Positions 8,151-17,000 of a stretch of DNA of 64,000 bases are shown here, one piece after another. Source of the DNA: Rothia amarae (GTDB lineage Bacteria; Actinomycetota; Actinomycetes; Actinomycetales; Micrococcaceae); assembly GCF_014705945.2 (NCBI RefSeq), contig NZ_CP061538.1:2046001-2110000 (forward strand). Reading direction: 5' to 3'. The notes under the pieces are model-generated. The model was not told where the DNA came from. It searched no databases and saw only the letters and a program-made list of their open reading frames with translations. Each line of letters starts with the position of its first letter. Positions within the stretch are counted from its first letter, which is position 1. A program made the translations under genes and the position numbers.

Positions 8151-9641
8151 TTAGATAATAGAATCGCCGATTGCAGCTTCCATCAGCGTGTCTTCGGTAG
8201 CGTCTCGGTGCTCTTGGATTGCTACGATTTCGCCGTCCTTCATGACAGCGATACGGTTGCACAGTCCCATGAGCTCTGACATGTCCGAGCCAATCAAAAG
8301 AATAGAAACGCCCTCAGCGGTAAGGTCCTTGAGCATCTTGTAGATTTCTACCTTTGCGCTGACGTCGATGCCGCGGGTGGGGTGGTTGAGAATCAAAATG
8401 TCGCAGTCCGAGCTGATCCACCGTGCCAGCGCCACTTTCTGCTGGTCACCGCCGGAGAGCTTTCCGACTTCACCCTGAATGTTGGTGGTCTTGATGTGTA
8501 GCTTGCGGATTTGCTCTGCTACCTCGCGAAGGGCAGAGACTTCGTGCAAGAAACCTGCACCTTCATCTTTGGTGATTCCCGCAGAATCCATGAGGGTCTT
8601 TGCGATGGACCGTTCGTTTGCGAGACCCAGTTCGTCGTCGTTGTCTGAGAGATACCCGATGCCGTAGCTGACGGCGTCCTCGGGGCTGGAAATCGTGACG
8701 TCTTCACCGTTGATGCGAAGGGCTCCGAATTCAGCGGTCTCATCTACGCCAACCAGCGCCGAGGCGATTTCGTTAATTCCCGAACGACGCAAACCGGTTA
8801 GTCCTAGAACTTCACCGCGAGCGAGAGTGAAATTAACATTCTTCAAGAAACCCTGGGCGCCATTGAGGTTCTCGATAGTGAGACGGGGGGTCTCTTCCAC
8901 AAAGTCAGAAGGCTGCTGATGCATTGAGACTTCGCGGCGGAACATTTTAAAAGCGATGTCTTCAGCGCTCATGTGACCGGGTACGATTTCATGGGAGATG
9001 ATGCCATCTTCCAAAATGACCGCGCGATCTGCCAGGGAACGAATTTCATCCAAGCGGTGGGTGATATAGATGACCGAACGTCCCTCAGAGACCAAACGGC
9101 GGGTCATCTCATGGAACTGGAAAATCTCATAGTCATTGAAAGTCGCCGCAACTTCATCCATCAATACCAGCTGGGTTTCTTCAGCTACTAAACGCACAAC
9201 CTCGATGAGAGCCTGTTCTGCACGCACCAAATCGCCCATCAGGGAGGAAGGGCTAATTTTCAAGCCCGCTTCGCTCAGAAGCTCGGCGGCACGCTCGTTC
9301 TGCTCCTGCTCGCTCTTCTGCGCATGAAAGGTCGAGCGGAAGATGGTCTGCGCTACCGTCAGCGTAGGATCTACCGAGAATTTCTGGCGAATCGAGCCGA
9401 CTCCGCAAGCTAGAGCCTCATCGGGGTTCGACGGCGCATACGGCTCCCCTGCCAGCATCATCGTCCCAGAATCCGCGGTGTCCCATCCACCGAGAATCGA
9501 AAGCAGCGTGGATTTACCCGCACCATTTTCCCCGAGCAGACCCAATACTTCACCGCGCACCACTGTAAGGTCTACGCCTTTAAGCGCTCGCAGATGTTCG
9601 TGTTTTTTAGTCACGCCCTTAACACTGAGCAAGTTATCCAC
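8151..9641 (-). CDS. Sugar-type ABC transporter ATP-binding protein (two ATPase domains)
   Basis: A 496-residue protein with two fused ABC domains, as in RbsA/MglA/XylG importers. Domain 1 has Walker A GENGAGKS, a degenerate signature around LMGDLVRAEQ and LVLMDE; domain 2 has LTGLRRSG in place of Walker A (typical for this family), signature LSGGDQQK and DILILNHPTRGID. It would power uptake of a sugar or nucleoside, but no permease or binding protein lies next to it. The GTG at 9641 (VDNLLSVKGV) is preferred over an ATG at 9695, which has no ribosome binding site. Confidence 0.85.
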   Translation of the reverse strand: MDNLLSVKGVTKKHEHLRALKGVDLTVVRGEVLGLLGENGAGKSTLLSILGGWDTADSGTMMLAGEPYAPSNPDEALACGVGSIRQKFSVDPTLTVAQTIFRSTFHAQKSEQEQNERAAELLSEAGLKISPSSLMGDLVRAEQALIEVVRLVAEETQLVLMDEVAATFNDYEIFQFHEMTRRLVSEGRSVIYITHRLDEIRSLADRAVILEDGIISHEIVPGHMSAEDIAFKMFRREVSMHQQPSDFVEETPRLTIENLNGAQGFLKNVNFTLARGEVLGLTGLRRSGINEIASALVGVDETAEFGALRINGEDVTISSPEDAVSYGIGYLSDNDDELGLANERSIAKTLMDSAGITKDEGAGFLHEVSALREVAEQIRKLHIKTTNIQGEVGKLSGGDQQKVALARWISSDCDILILNHPTRGIDVSAKVEIYKMLKDLTAEGVSILLIGSDMSELMGLCNRIAVMKDGEIVAIQEHRDATEDTLMEAAIGDSII

Positions 9642-9785
9642 TGCTGATTGTCCCTTCAGATGGAGAGTGATATGTGAAATGACCGCAGAGGTCATTTCTA
9701 GCGAACGAAAACTAGTTTCGGTATCAAATATTACTGTTGTTTAAAGCCAAAGATTGATTATAGAGCTTAGATAATCTAAAAAATT

Positions 9786-9823
9786 GAACCGACGATATAT
9801 TGAGAGCAATATATCGCCGGTTC
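9786..9823 (-). terminator. Terminator of pckG
   Basis: A 16-bp stem (9786-9801 with 9808-9823, one wobble) is followed on the minus strand by CAATTTTTTAG. It ends pckG transcription before the ABC gene. Confidence 0.85.
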
Positions 9824-9847
9824 AGTACTAATGTGTCCGTCTAATGG

Positions 9848-11725
9848 TTAGGAATTGCTACGAGCTTCTTCAATACGCTGTGCCAGTGCATCACGCTGTT
9901 CGTGAATGCGTTGAGGCAGGTCATCACCGAATTTCTCCAGCCATTCATCGATGCCGATAAGCTCAGCTTCGATCTCATCAACATTGACAGCTAGCGCAGC
10001 GTCTAGCTCGTTGTCCTCAATTTTGAGACCGGTCAAGTCAAGGTCCTCACGGGTGGGCACGGTACCCATGAGGGTGTGCTCGCCGCCTGCGGTACCTTCA
10101 AGACGATCGAAAACCCATTTCACCACGCGGGAGTTCTCACCGAAGCCAGGCCACGCGAAACCACCCTCGGGGGTACGGCGGAACCAGTTGACGTAGTACA
10201 CCTTAGGCATGTTCTCTTCGCCGTGCTTCTCGCCCAGGTCAAGCCAGTGGCGGAAGTAGTCAGAAGCGTTGTAGCCGATGAAAGGAAGCATTGCCATGGG
10301 GTCGCGGCGAACCACGCCCACAGCACCCTTAGCTGCAGCAGTAGTTTCAGAAGACAACGTTACGCCGCGGAAAACGCCTTCGCTCCACGACTCAGCTTCA
10401 GACACCAAAGGAATAGTGGTCTTACGACGTCCACCGAAGATGATTGCCGACAGAGGCACACCTTCAGGCTCGTAGAACTCTTCTGCGAGCATGTCTACCT
10501 GGTTGAGCGGGGTGCAAAAACGTGAGTTAGGGTGTGCCGCAGGACGGCCCGATTCAGGGGTCCAGTCGTTGCCCTGCCAGTCGATAAGGTGGTCGGGTAC
10601 CTCATCGGTCTTACCTTCCCACCACACCGAATTGTCATCAGTCAAAGCAACGTTGGTGAAGATATTGTTGCCTTTGGCGATTGCGCGCATAGCGTTGGGG
10701 TTAGTGGACCAGCCGGTACCCGGAGCTACACCGAACATACCTGCTTCGGGGTTGACGACGCGAGGGGTGCCGTTTTCATCGAAGTTGATCCAGGAAATGT
10801 CATCGCCCACCATCTCGGTCTTCCATCCCTCAAGAGTGGGATCCATGAGTGCGAAGTTGGTCTTACCGCAGGCAGAGGGGAAAGCGGCGGAGATGAATTT
10901 AGTTTTGTTCTCAGGGTTAGTGACCTTGAGGATAAGCATGTGCTCTGCCATCCAGCCTTGGTCGTGTCCCATCGCCGATGCAATACGCAGGGCGTAGCAT
11001 TTCTTGCCCAGCAGTGCGTTTCCGCCGTAACCCGAACCAAAGGACCAGATTGCACGCTCCTCGGGGAAGTGAACAATGTACTTCTCGGGGTTGCAGGGCC
11101 AGGGCACATCCTGCTGCCCTTCTTCTAAGGGAGCGCCGATAGAGTGCAGAGCCTTGACGTAGAAAGCGTTGGTATCAGACATCTTCTTCAAGACATCAGA
11201 ACCGATAGTTGCCATGATGCGCATGGAGCATACTACATATGCAGAGTCAGTGATTTCTACGCCGAAACGAGGAGTAGAGGCATCGAGAGAGCCCATGACA
11301 AAAGGAATCACGTACATGGTACGACCGTGCATGCAACCGCGGTACAGATCCTTCATCAGCGACTTCATCTCGGCAGGATCGCGCCAGTTATTAGTGGGGC
11401 CAGCTGCCTCTTCGGTCTCGGAGCAGATGAAAGTGCGCTCTTCAACACGGGCGACGTCATCGGGGTCAGAAAAAGCGACGTAAGAGTTTGGGAACTCATG
11501 ATCAGAAAGACGGCGGAAAGTACCAGCTTCCACGAGTTCACCGGCTAGGCGGTCATATTCTTCTTCCGTGCCATCAACCCACACAATGGATTCAGGTTCG
11601 GTAAGCTCAGCGACTTCTCGTACCCAATCCACCAGCTCAGTGTATTGAGTTGGTGCCTGAGCAAGCTGGTCTTGAACCTGCTGGTTCAGGCCGGAAGAAA
11701 CAGTACCGTTTGAAAGGTCAGCCAT
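9848..11725 (-). CDS. pckG: Phosphoenolpyruvate carboxykinase (GTP)
   Basis: A 625-residue GTP-type PEPCK, normal length, converting oxaloacetate and GTP to phosphoenolpyruvate, GDP and CO2 for gluconeogenesis. Key features are the kinase-1a loop [11 protein letters not shown] with the reactive cysteine, GDDISW metal/nucleotide motif and the R/G-rich substrate site near the N-terminus. The start is supported by AAGGGGAA before ATG. It is monocistronic, with its own terminator and a long upstream region carrying a 16-bp palindrome at 11774-11789. Confidence 0.97.
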   Translation of the reverse strand: MADLSNGTVSSGLNQQVQDQLAQAPTQYTELVDWVREVAELTEPESIVWVDGTEEEYDRLAGELVEAGTFRRLSDHEFPNSYVAFSDPDDVARVEERTFICSETEEAAGPTNNWRDPAEMKSLMKDLYRGCMHGRTMYVIPFVMGSLDASTPRFGVEITDSAYVVCSMRIMATIGSDVLKKMSDTNAFYVKALHSIGAPLEEGQQDVPWPCNPEKYIVHFPEERAIWSFGSGYGGNALLGKKCYALRIASAMGHDQGWMAEHMLILKVTNPENKTKFISAAFPSACGKTNFALMDPTLEGWKTEMVGDDISWINFDENGTPRVVNPEAGMFGVAPGTGWSTNPNAMRAIAKGNNIFTNVALTDDNSVWWEGKTDEVPDHLIDWQGNDWTPESGRPAAHPNSRFCTPLNQVDMLAEEFYEPEGVPLSAIIFGGRRKTTIPLVSEAESWSEGVFRGVTLSSETTAAAKGAVGVVRRDPMAMLPFIGYNASDYFRHWLDLGEKHGEENMPKVYYVNWFRRTPEGGFAWPGFGENSRVVKWVFDRLEGTAGGEHTLMGTVPTREDLDLTGLKIEDNELDAALAVNVDEIEAELIGIDEWLEKFGDDLPQRIHEQRDALAQRIEEARSNS

Positions 11726-12129
11726 CTGACGATTCCCCTTAAAGTTTTACGCACCGCGACACCGCGTTGTGCCGAAGATTTGAATCTTCACAAACTTTGC
11801 CTCTCGTTCTTTAAGAAGCAAATGCGTCATCTCTACTGAGAATGAAGGACAACGCAACGTTTTGAAGACCATCACCTCTTTGTGATTAGAACACCAAAGT
11901 AACAGTAAAGAGTGGGTTTAAACCATCAATTACGCACAAATGTCAGAATATAGCTCAACCTCTTGCGTTTTTTCGATAAATAGTTGATGAACTTCCGCTA
12001 GTTTTCGGGGCTTCTTCTTCCAGCGGGTAACGTGTAACGAGTGTCACCCCTTTTCGATTTGGCAAGGTTCTCTAGCGCGTGTAGAGTATTACCTGTTGCT
12101 GAAACGGGGTAGCCCGGAAAACAGAACAT
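11726..12129. promoter_or_regulatory. pckG upstream region with palindrome
   Basis: A 404-bp stretch without a gene. A palindrome GAAGATT-TG-AATCTTC lies at 11774-11789, about 50 bp before the pckG start, and is a likely operator. A weaker TGTGA-N6-CACCA element at 11881-11896 resembles half of a CRP/GlxR site, as expected for a carbon-regulated gene, but this is tentative. The right end leads into tRNA-Arg. The minus-strand open frame over the tRNA is not a gene. Confidence 0.5.
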
Positions 12130-12202
12130 GCGCCTGTAGCTCAACGGATAGAGCATCTGACTACGGATCAGAAGGTTGGGGGTTCGAATCCCTTCGGGCG
12201 CA
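12130..12202 (+). tRNA. tRNA-Arg (anticodon ACG)
   Basis: A 73-nt cloverleaf: acceptor GCGCCTG pairs with CGGGCGC, D-arm GCTC/GAGC, anticodon stem TCTGA/TCAGA with loop CTACGGA giving anticodon ACG, and TTCGAAT in the T-loop. The 3' CCA is not encoded. It reads CGN arginine codons after deamination of A34. A hairpin terminator follows at once. Confidence 0.97.
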
Positions 12203-12210
12203 CTAAATAG

Positions 12211-12238
12211 CCCGCTTCTTCGGAAGCGGGTTTTTTGT
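12211..12238 (+). terminator. Terminator of tRNA-Arg
   Basis: CCCGCTTC-TTCG-GAAGCGGG is a perfect 8-bp stem with a stable tetraloop, followed by TTTTTTGTTTTT. Confidence 0.95.
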
Positions 12239-12342
12239 TTTTCCACGCCATTTCTAGGTGCGGAGTGAGTGAGGGATTGCCCACGAGAGCAAGATTTATG
12301 CTCTCCATACTGGGCATAATAGGGTAAAACTTCACCACGCTC

Positions 12343-12348
12343 TAGAAT
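12343..12348 (+). promoter_or_regulatory. Probable -10 of the ferredoxin-lipoprotein operon
   Basis: TAGAAT lies 35 bp before the ferredoxin ATG, and AAGGAG sits between, so unlike several other genes here this one has a normal leader. Confidence 0.45.
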
Positions 12349-12383
12349 AATAATGAGCGAAAAATTACAAGGAGTACATTCTC

Positions 12384-12704
12384 ATGAGCATCAACATCAA
12401 TGTAGTTAACGAGAGCGGCGAGACTCGCGGAGCAACCTGGGAAGAAGATCAGACGCTCCTTGACGCCCTGCTAGCAAACCAGTTCCCCGTTCTAGCTACC
12501 TGCGGAGGCAACGCCTCCTGCGCTACCTGCCACGCGTACATCGATCCTGAACATTTCGAAGCATCAGGAGAACGCACCGAAGCTGAAGAAGATTTGCTAG
12601 ATATGGTCGACGACGTCGCCAACGAATACTCCCGCCTTTCGTGCCAGACCGAATACGCCGAAGGTCTTGATGGCGCAACGGTGACCCTCAAACCTGGGAT
12701 GTAA
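12384..12704 (+). CDS. [2Fe-2S] ferredoxin, adrenodoxin/putidaredoxin type
   Basis: A 106-residue cytosolic electron carrier. The cluster cysteines are C40, C46, C49 (CGGNASCATC) and C87 (RLSCQTEY), the spacing of vertebrate-type 2Fe-2S ferredoxins that serve P450s or Fe-S assembly. An AAGGAG site precedes the ATG. The stop codon is one base from the next start, so the downstream lipoprotein gene is translationally coupled. No reductase or P450 is nearby, so the partner is unknown. Confidence 0.9.
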   Translation: MSININVVNESGETRGATWEEDQTLLDALLANQFPVLATCGGNASCATCHAYIDPEHFEASGERTEAEEDLLDMVDDVANEYSRLSCQTEYAEGLDGATVTLKPGM

Positions 12705-12705
12705 T

Positions 12706-13536
12706 ATGAGCCCCCTCAAATCCCCTCGGCATTCTCTCCTCCTCGTAGCGAGCATCAGCATTTTAGCGCTCTCCGCTTGTGGCGGTGGGGAAAGTACGCC
12801 TGAAACCCCGACCGAGGCACCCACTGCCGCAGTATCAGCTTCATCTACCGCATCTGTTACTGCATCGGAATCGCCCAAACCCAGCGCAACGCGCACCTCA
12901 CCCGCTGCGACCCCCAGTCCGGTAGCAACTCCGACCGTTCATGAGCCAACCGTCACCGAACCTAAGGTCACAGAGGAAACGGCGCCTCCTCGGGGTAGCG
13001 TCACCACGGTGACCCAAGAGCCACAAACCCCGGCTCCAGCGCCGGCTACCGAATCCAGCGCCGCGGCTACACCTAACGAAACAGCGAATGCAGATGCTCA
13101 GCAGAGCGCAGCATGCGACTACGAGCACATCCGTATTGCCGCAGAGGTAGCCCCCGGCGGCGGGGCTGCAGGCTCTCGATATATGAACCTCACCTTCACC
13201 AACTCCGGTTCTACACCGTGCTCGTTGAGCGGTTACCCCAGTGTCAATTACGTGGACGCGCAGGGCAACCAGATAGGCGCAGCCGCTAAACAGGCCGCAG
13301 AGTGGACCAGCTCGGGAGCCGTTATCGGCGCGGGCGAATCTGCGACCGCAACGCTTCGTGAAACTCGTGCGGGGCTTTACGACGCGGCATCCTGCCAGCC
13401 CACTCAGGCAGCCGGTTACCGCGTGAGTATTCCAGGTACGTCGTCTTCGCTGGTGCTGAACTTCCCCGCTGAGGCATGCTCCACATCGGGAACAGGTCAG
13501 CTATCCGTCGGGCAAATTGGTGCGCAGGCAAAGTAA
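12706..13536 (+). CDS. DUF4232-domain lipoprotein
   Basis: A 276-residue exported protein. The N-terminal signal ends in a lipobox (ALSAC, cysteine near residue 25), followed by a long Thr/Pro/Ala/Ser-rich linker (about 28-135) and a C-terminal DUF4232 domain with four cysteines (C after QSAA, TPCSLSGYP, ASCQP, AEACS) that may form disulfides. DUF4232 has no established function and is common in actinobacterial surface lipoproteins. The linker would hold the domain away from the membrane within the cell wall. It is coupled to the ferredoxin gene. Confidence 0.85.
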   Translation: MSPLKSPRHSLLLVASISILALSACGGGESTPETPTEAPTAAVSASSTASVTASESPKPSATRTSPAATPSPVATPTVHEPTVTEPKVTEETAPPRGSVTTVTQEPQTPAPAPATESSAAATPNETANADAQQSAACDYEHIRIAAEVAPGGGAAGSRYMNLTFTNSGSTPCSLSGYPSVNYVDAQGNQIGAAAKQAAEWTSSGAVIGAGESATATLRETRAGLYDAASCQPTQAAGYRVSIPGTSSSLVLNFPAEACSTSGTGQLSVGQIGAQAK

Positions 13537-13565
13537 GCCCGACACCGTGAGATTCTAAGAACCAT

Positions 13566-13618
13566 AAAAAATAAGGCAGGTTTCGCTCTATTCAAGAGCA
13601 AAACCTGCCTTATTTTTT
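13566..13618. terminator. Bidirectional terminator
   Basis: An 18-bp stem (13566-13583 with 13601-13618) with an inner GCTCT/AGAGC hairpin is flanked by A and T runs on both sides. It ends the lipoprotein operon and the nitroreductase remnant that face each other. Confidence 0.9.
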
Positions 13619-13630
13619 ATTCACCAGTGA

Positions 13631-14071
13631 TTAGAGAATCTCTGCTGCTTCATCAAAGGAGAAGCGGGGGCTACGGTCATATTCTGGGAGGACGCCGTAC
13701 CCCAGATTAACCGCCAAAAAAGCCTTGCGCTCGCCATCGGGGAAGAACTCCTGGGTGATACCCTCAAAATCAGCGCCAGTCATAGGACCCGCAGCCAAAC
13801 CTAGCGCACGCGTAGCGATGATGAAGTAACCTGCAGCAATAGATGAGGACAACAAACCGGACGAGTGGCGAACACCCTCATTGTCACGGAACATTTCCCG
13901 CATACCAGCAGCGCGAGGATTGAACTCGGGGAATCTTTCGGACCAGTTGGTGTCAAAGCTCAGCACAGCAGTCACCGGTGCTTTTTCGGCCTTTTCCCGG
14001 TTGCTTTCCACCAGGTGAGGGATGAGACGGGCGCGTGACCCGGTAAAGCATATGTAAGTTGACTTGGTTTG
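13631..14071 (-). pseudogene. Nitroreductase (RutE/HadB-like), 5'-truncated
   Basis: The open frame covers about 147 codons and matches the C-terminal three quarters of RutE/HadB-type flavin reductases (about 195 residues): RLIPHLVESNREK, APVTAVLSFD, GLAAGPMTGAD and LGYG. In frame it is closed upstream by TGA at 14072-14074, and the first 50 or so residues, which bind FMN phosphate in this family, are absent. The only in-frame start is a GTG at 14011 inside the conserved region. Its missing 5' end would lie where the divergent lhr promoter now sits, so a deletion at this junction is likely. Confidence 0.7.
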
Positions 14072-14091
14072 TCACTCCCACCTGGCATAAT
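14064..14091 (+). promoter_or_regulatory. Leaderless promoter of lhr
   Basis: TTGGTT (14064-14069) and CATAAT (14086-14091) are 16 bp apart, and the -10 ends six bases before the ATG at 14098. No ribosome binding site is present. The transcript should begin at the start codon. Confidence 0.55.
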
Positions 14092-14097
14092 GAACAA

Positions 14098-17000
14098 ATG
14101 ACCTCTGCCGGCACTTTTCATAACTCGCTTCAGTATTTCTCTGCACCCACCCGCGAGTGGTTTACCGGGGCGTTCACCGCCCCTACCGCCGCGCAGGACG
14201 GCGCATGGCACGCGATTTCCGCTGGCAAACACGCGCTCGTAGTTGCACCTACCGGCTCGGGTAAAACTCTGGCGGCTTTTCTCTGGGCACTTGACCGGCT
14301 TCATATTCAAGAAAGTGCCCCGAACCAAAAAACCGGTACCAAGGTTCTCTACATTTCTCCGCTCAAAGCCTTGGGGGTGGATGTCGAACGCAACCTGCGC
14401 TCCCCTCTGATTGGCATCGCTCAAACCGCAAAGCGGATGGGCGCCGATGTACCGAATGTGACCGTTGGGGTGCGTTCGGGCGATACACCGCCTAAGGAGC
14501 GCCGTCAGCTCATCTCCAATCCCCCAGATATTCTCATCACCACCCCCGAATCTCTCTACCTGATGCTAACCTCGAAAGCGCGCTCTACGCTGGCGGCGGT
14601 TCATACGGTGATTATTGATGAGGTTCATGCTGTTGCCGGAACCAAAAGAGGAGCACACCTGGCGGTTTCGCTAGAGCGCCTGGATCAGATACTCGACCAG
14701 CCCGTGCAACGCATCGGTCTTTCCGCAACGGTAGAGCCGGTCGAAACCGTCGCGCGCTTTCTCGGCGGCGTCGCCCCGGTTGATATTGTGCAACCGCCCT
14801 CGGAGAAAAAATGGGAACTAACCGTTTCTGTTCCTGTGCCCGACATGACCACGCTGGGCGGCCCCAACACCTATGGCGAGGGCGAACAGTCAGACCCTAG
14901 CCGGGAGGAAAACGGCGAACCAGTAGCTGGGGTGGGTTCAGCGGTGGGCGGCGCCTACGTCGACAAGCTGGCAGATCGCGCCCGGGTGCGCGTCAATGCA
15001 TTTGAAACCGGCACCGAATTCCACGACGACGGCATGGTCAACAGCGATTCGCTACTGGAACGGGACGGTACCGCCCCGGACCAGCACTCCATACCTGCTG
15101 TAGACATCGATCATCTGACGCGCGGGCTTACTCTTGCCGACGCTATCGGGATTTTTCCGCAGGAAAACGCCCCTGCCCCACAGGTAGAAATCACCCGCAC
15201 TGAGATTGAAGAATTCGACCCGGCAGAGCTCTCCCCCGCTGAGATAGCGCAAGAAGCAACGCCGGATACCAGTGGCTACCAGGCGTCTATCTGGCCGCAC
15301 GTTGAAGAGAGAATTGTTGATTTGGTGGAGAAGTACCGCTCCACCATTGTGTTTGCCAACTCTCGCGGTTTGGCGGAGAAACTGACCGCGCGTCTCAACG
15401 AAATTCACGCTGATCGTGAGGAAGCACGAGCGGCTATGGAAGGCTCCTCCGAAGATTCGGAAAACGCCTCTGCCTCCCCGCGAGTGACGTCCCCGCCGCA
15501 GAATATTTCCGAAGCTCTCAGCCAGGCGCTGGCGGCAAACGGTGGCGCTCGAATCGAACGTGAAGACGCCAAAATCAAGCGCCCACCAGCGCAAATCATG
15601 GCGCAATCCGCCACTGCCCACGGCGTCCCGCCGCTCCTCGCGCGAGCGCACCACGGATCGGTCTCTAAAGACCAGCGATCGGTGATTGAAGAAGCGCTCA
15701 AATCAGGTGAACTTCGCTGTGTGGTTGCCACCAGCTCCCTTGAGTTGGGCATCGATATGGGTGCGGTAGATCTGGTAATTCAGGTGGAATCCCCCGGTTC
15801 AGTCGCCTCTGGTTTGCAAAGAGTAGGACGCGCGGGCCACCAGGTAGGAGAAATTTCCAGAGGCTACCTCTATCCCAAGCACCGCGGTGATTTGCTCAAT
15901 GCAACGGTGACCGTTCAACGAATGCTCGCGGGCAATATTGAGCCGCTCTCTATTCCGCAAAATCCGCTGGATATTCTTGCCCAGCAAACCGTGGCTGCCT
16001 GCGCGCTTGGACCTATCGATGTGGAGTCCTGGTTTGAGGCGCTTCGCCATACCGCCCCCTTCGCCACCCTGCCGCGCAGTGCTTTTGAGGCAACCTTAGA
16101 TTTGCTCTCGGGTAAGTACCCCTCCGATGAATTTGCTGAGTTGCGCCCGCGCGTCATTTGGGATCGCGATGCTGGAACGCTCGAAGGCCGTCCCGGTGCG
16201 CAGCGGGTGGCGGTAACCTCCGGCGGTACGATACCTGACCGCGGGCTGTTTCCCGTTTACATTGTGGGTTCAGAAGACTCCAAAGCCCCTAAACGCGTGG
16301 GTGAACTCGATGAAGAGATGGTGTACGAGTCCCGGGCGGGCGACGTCATCGCTCTGGGTGCTACCTCCTGGCGTATTGAAGATATTAGCCACGACCGCGT
16401 GAGCGTTACCCCCGCCCCTGGTGTGCCTGGCAAGCTACCTTTCTGGCATGGGGAGGGGCCGGGACGTCCGGTCGAACTCGGCCGCGCGCTGGGCCAGTTC
16501 ACCCGTGAGCTCGCCACAGAGATTCAGAATGAGCCTGCTGCCGCTCGTCAGCGTGTAGAAGCTATCGGTCTTGACACGTGGGCTGCCGATAACGTGCAGG
16601 CCTACGTTCGCGAACAATCCGAAGCAACCGGGGCGGTGCCTTCTGACCAGCAGTTCATCGTAGAAAGATTCCGCGATGAAATTGGGGACTGGCGAGTCGT
16701 TCTACACTCCCCCTACGGCATGCCCGTGCACGCACCCTGGGCGCTGGCCGTCGGTCAACGAGCCGAAGATATGTTCGGCGTCAATGCCTCAGCAATGGCG
16801 GCTGACGACGGCATCGTGCTCCGCATTCCTTCCATCGAGGCGGAACCACCCGGGGCATCCCTGTTCTTCTTCGACACCGATGAACTCGAAAACATCGTCA
16901 CCGAACGAGTAGGTTCCTCCGCCCTGTTCGCCAGCCGGTTCCGCGAAAATGCAGCGCGCGCCTTGCTTCTGCCCCGCCGCGACCCAGGGCGGCGAACCCC

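Noticed and set aside
11998-12246. Minus-strand open frame with APEGIRTPNLLIRSQMLYPL segment
   Set aside because: It is the antisense shadow of tRNA-Arg; this peptide is a well known false gene over tRNA loci. No ribosome binding site fits.
13972-14424. Minus-strand frame over the lhr start
   Set aside because: It overlaps both the truncated nitroreductase and lhr in other frames and shows no family pattern.
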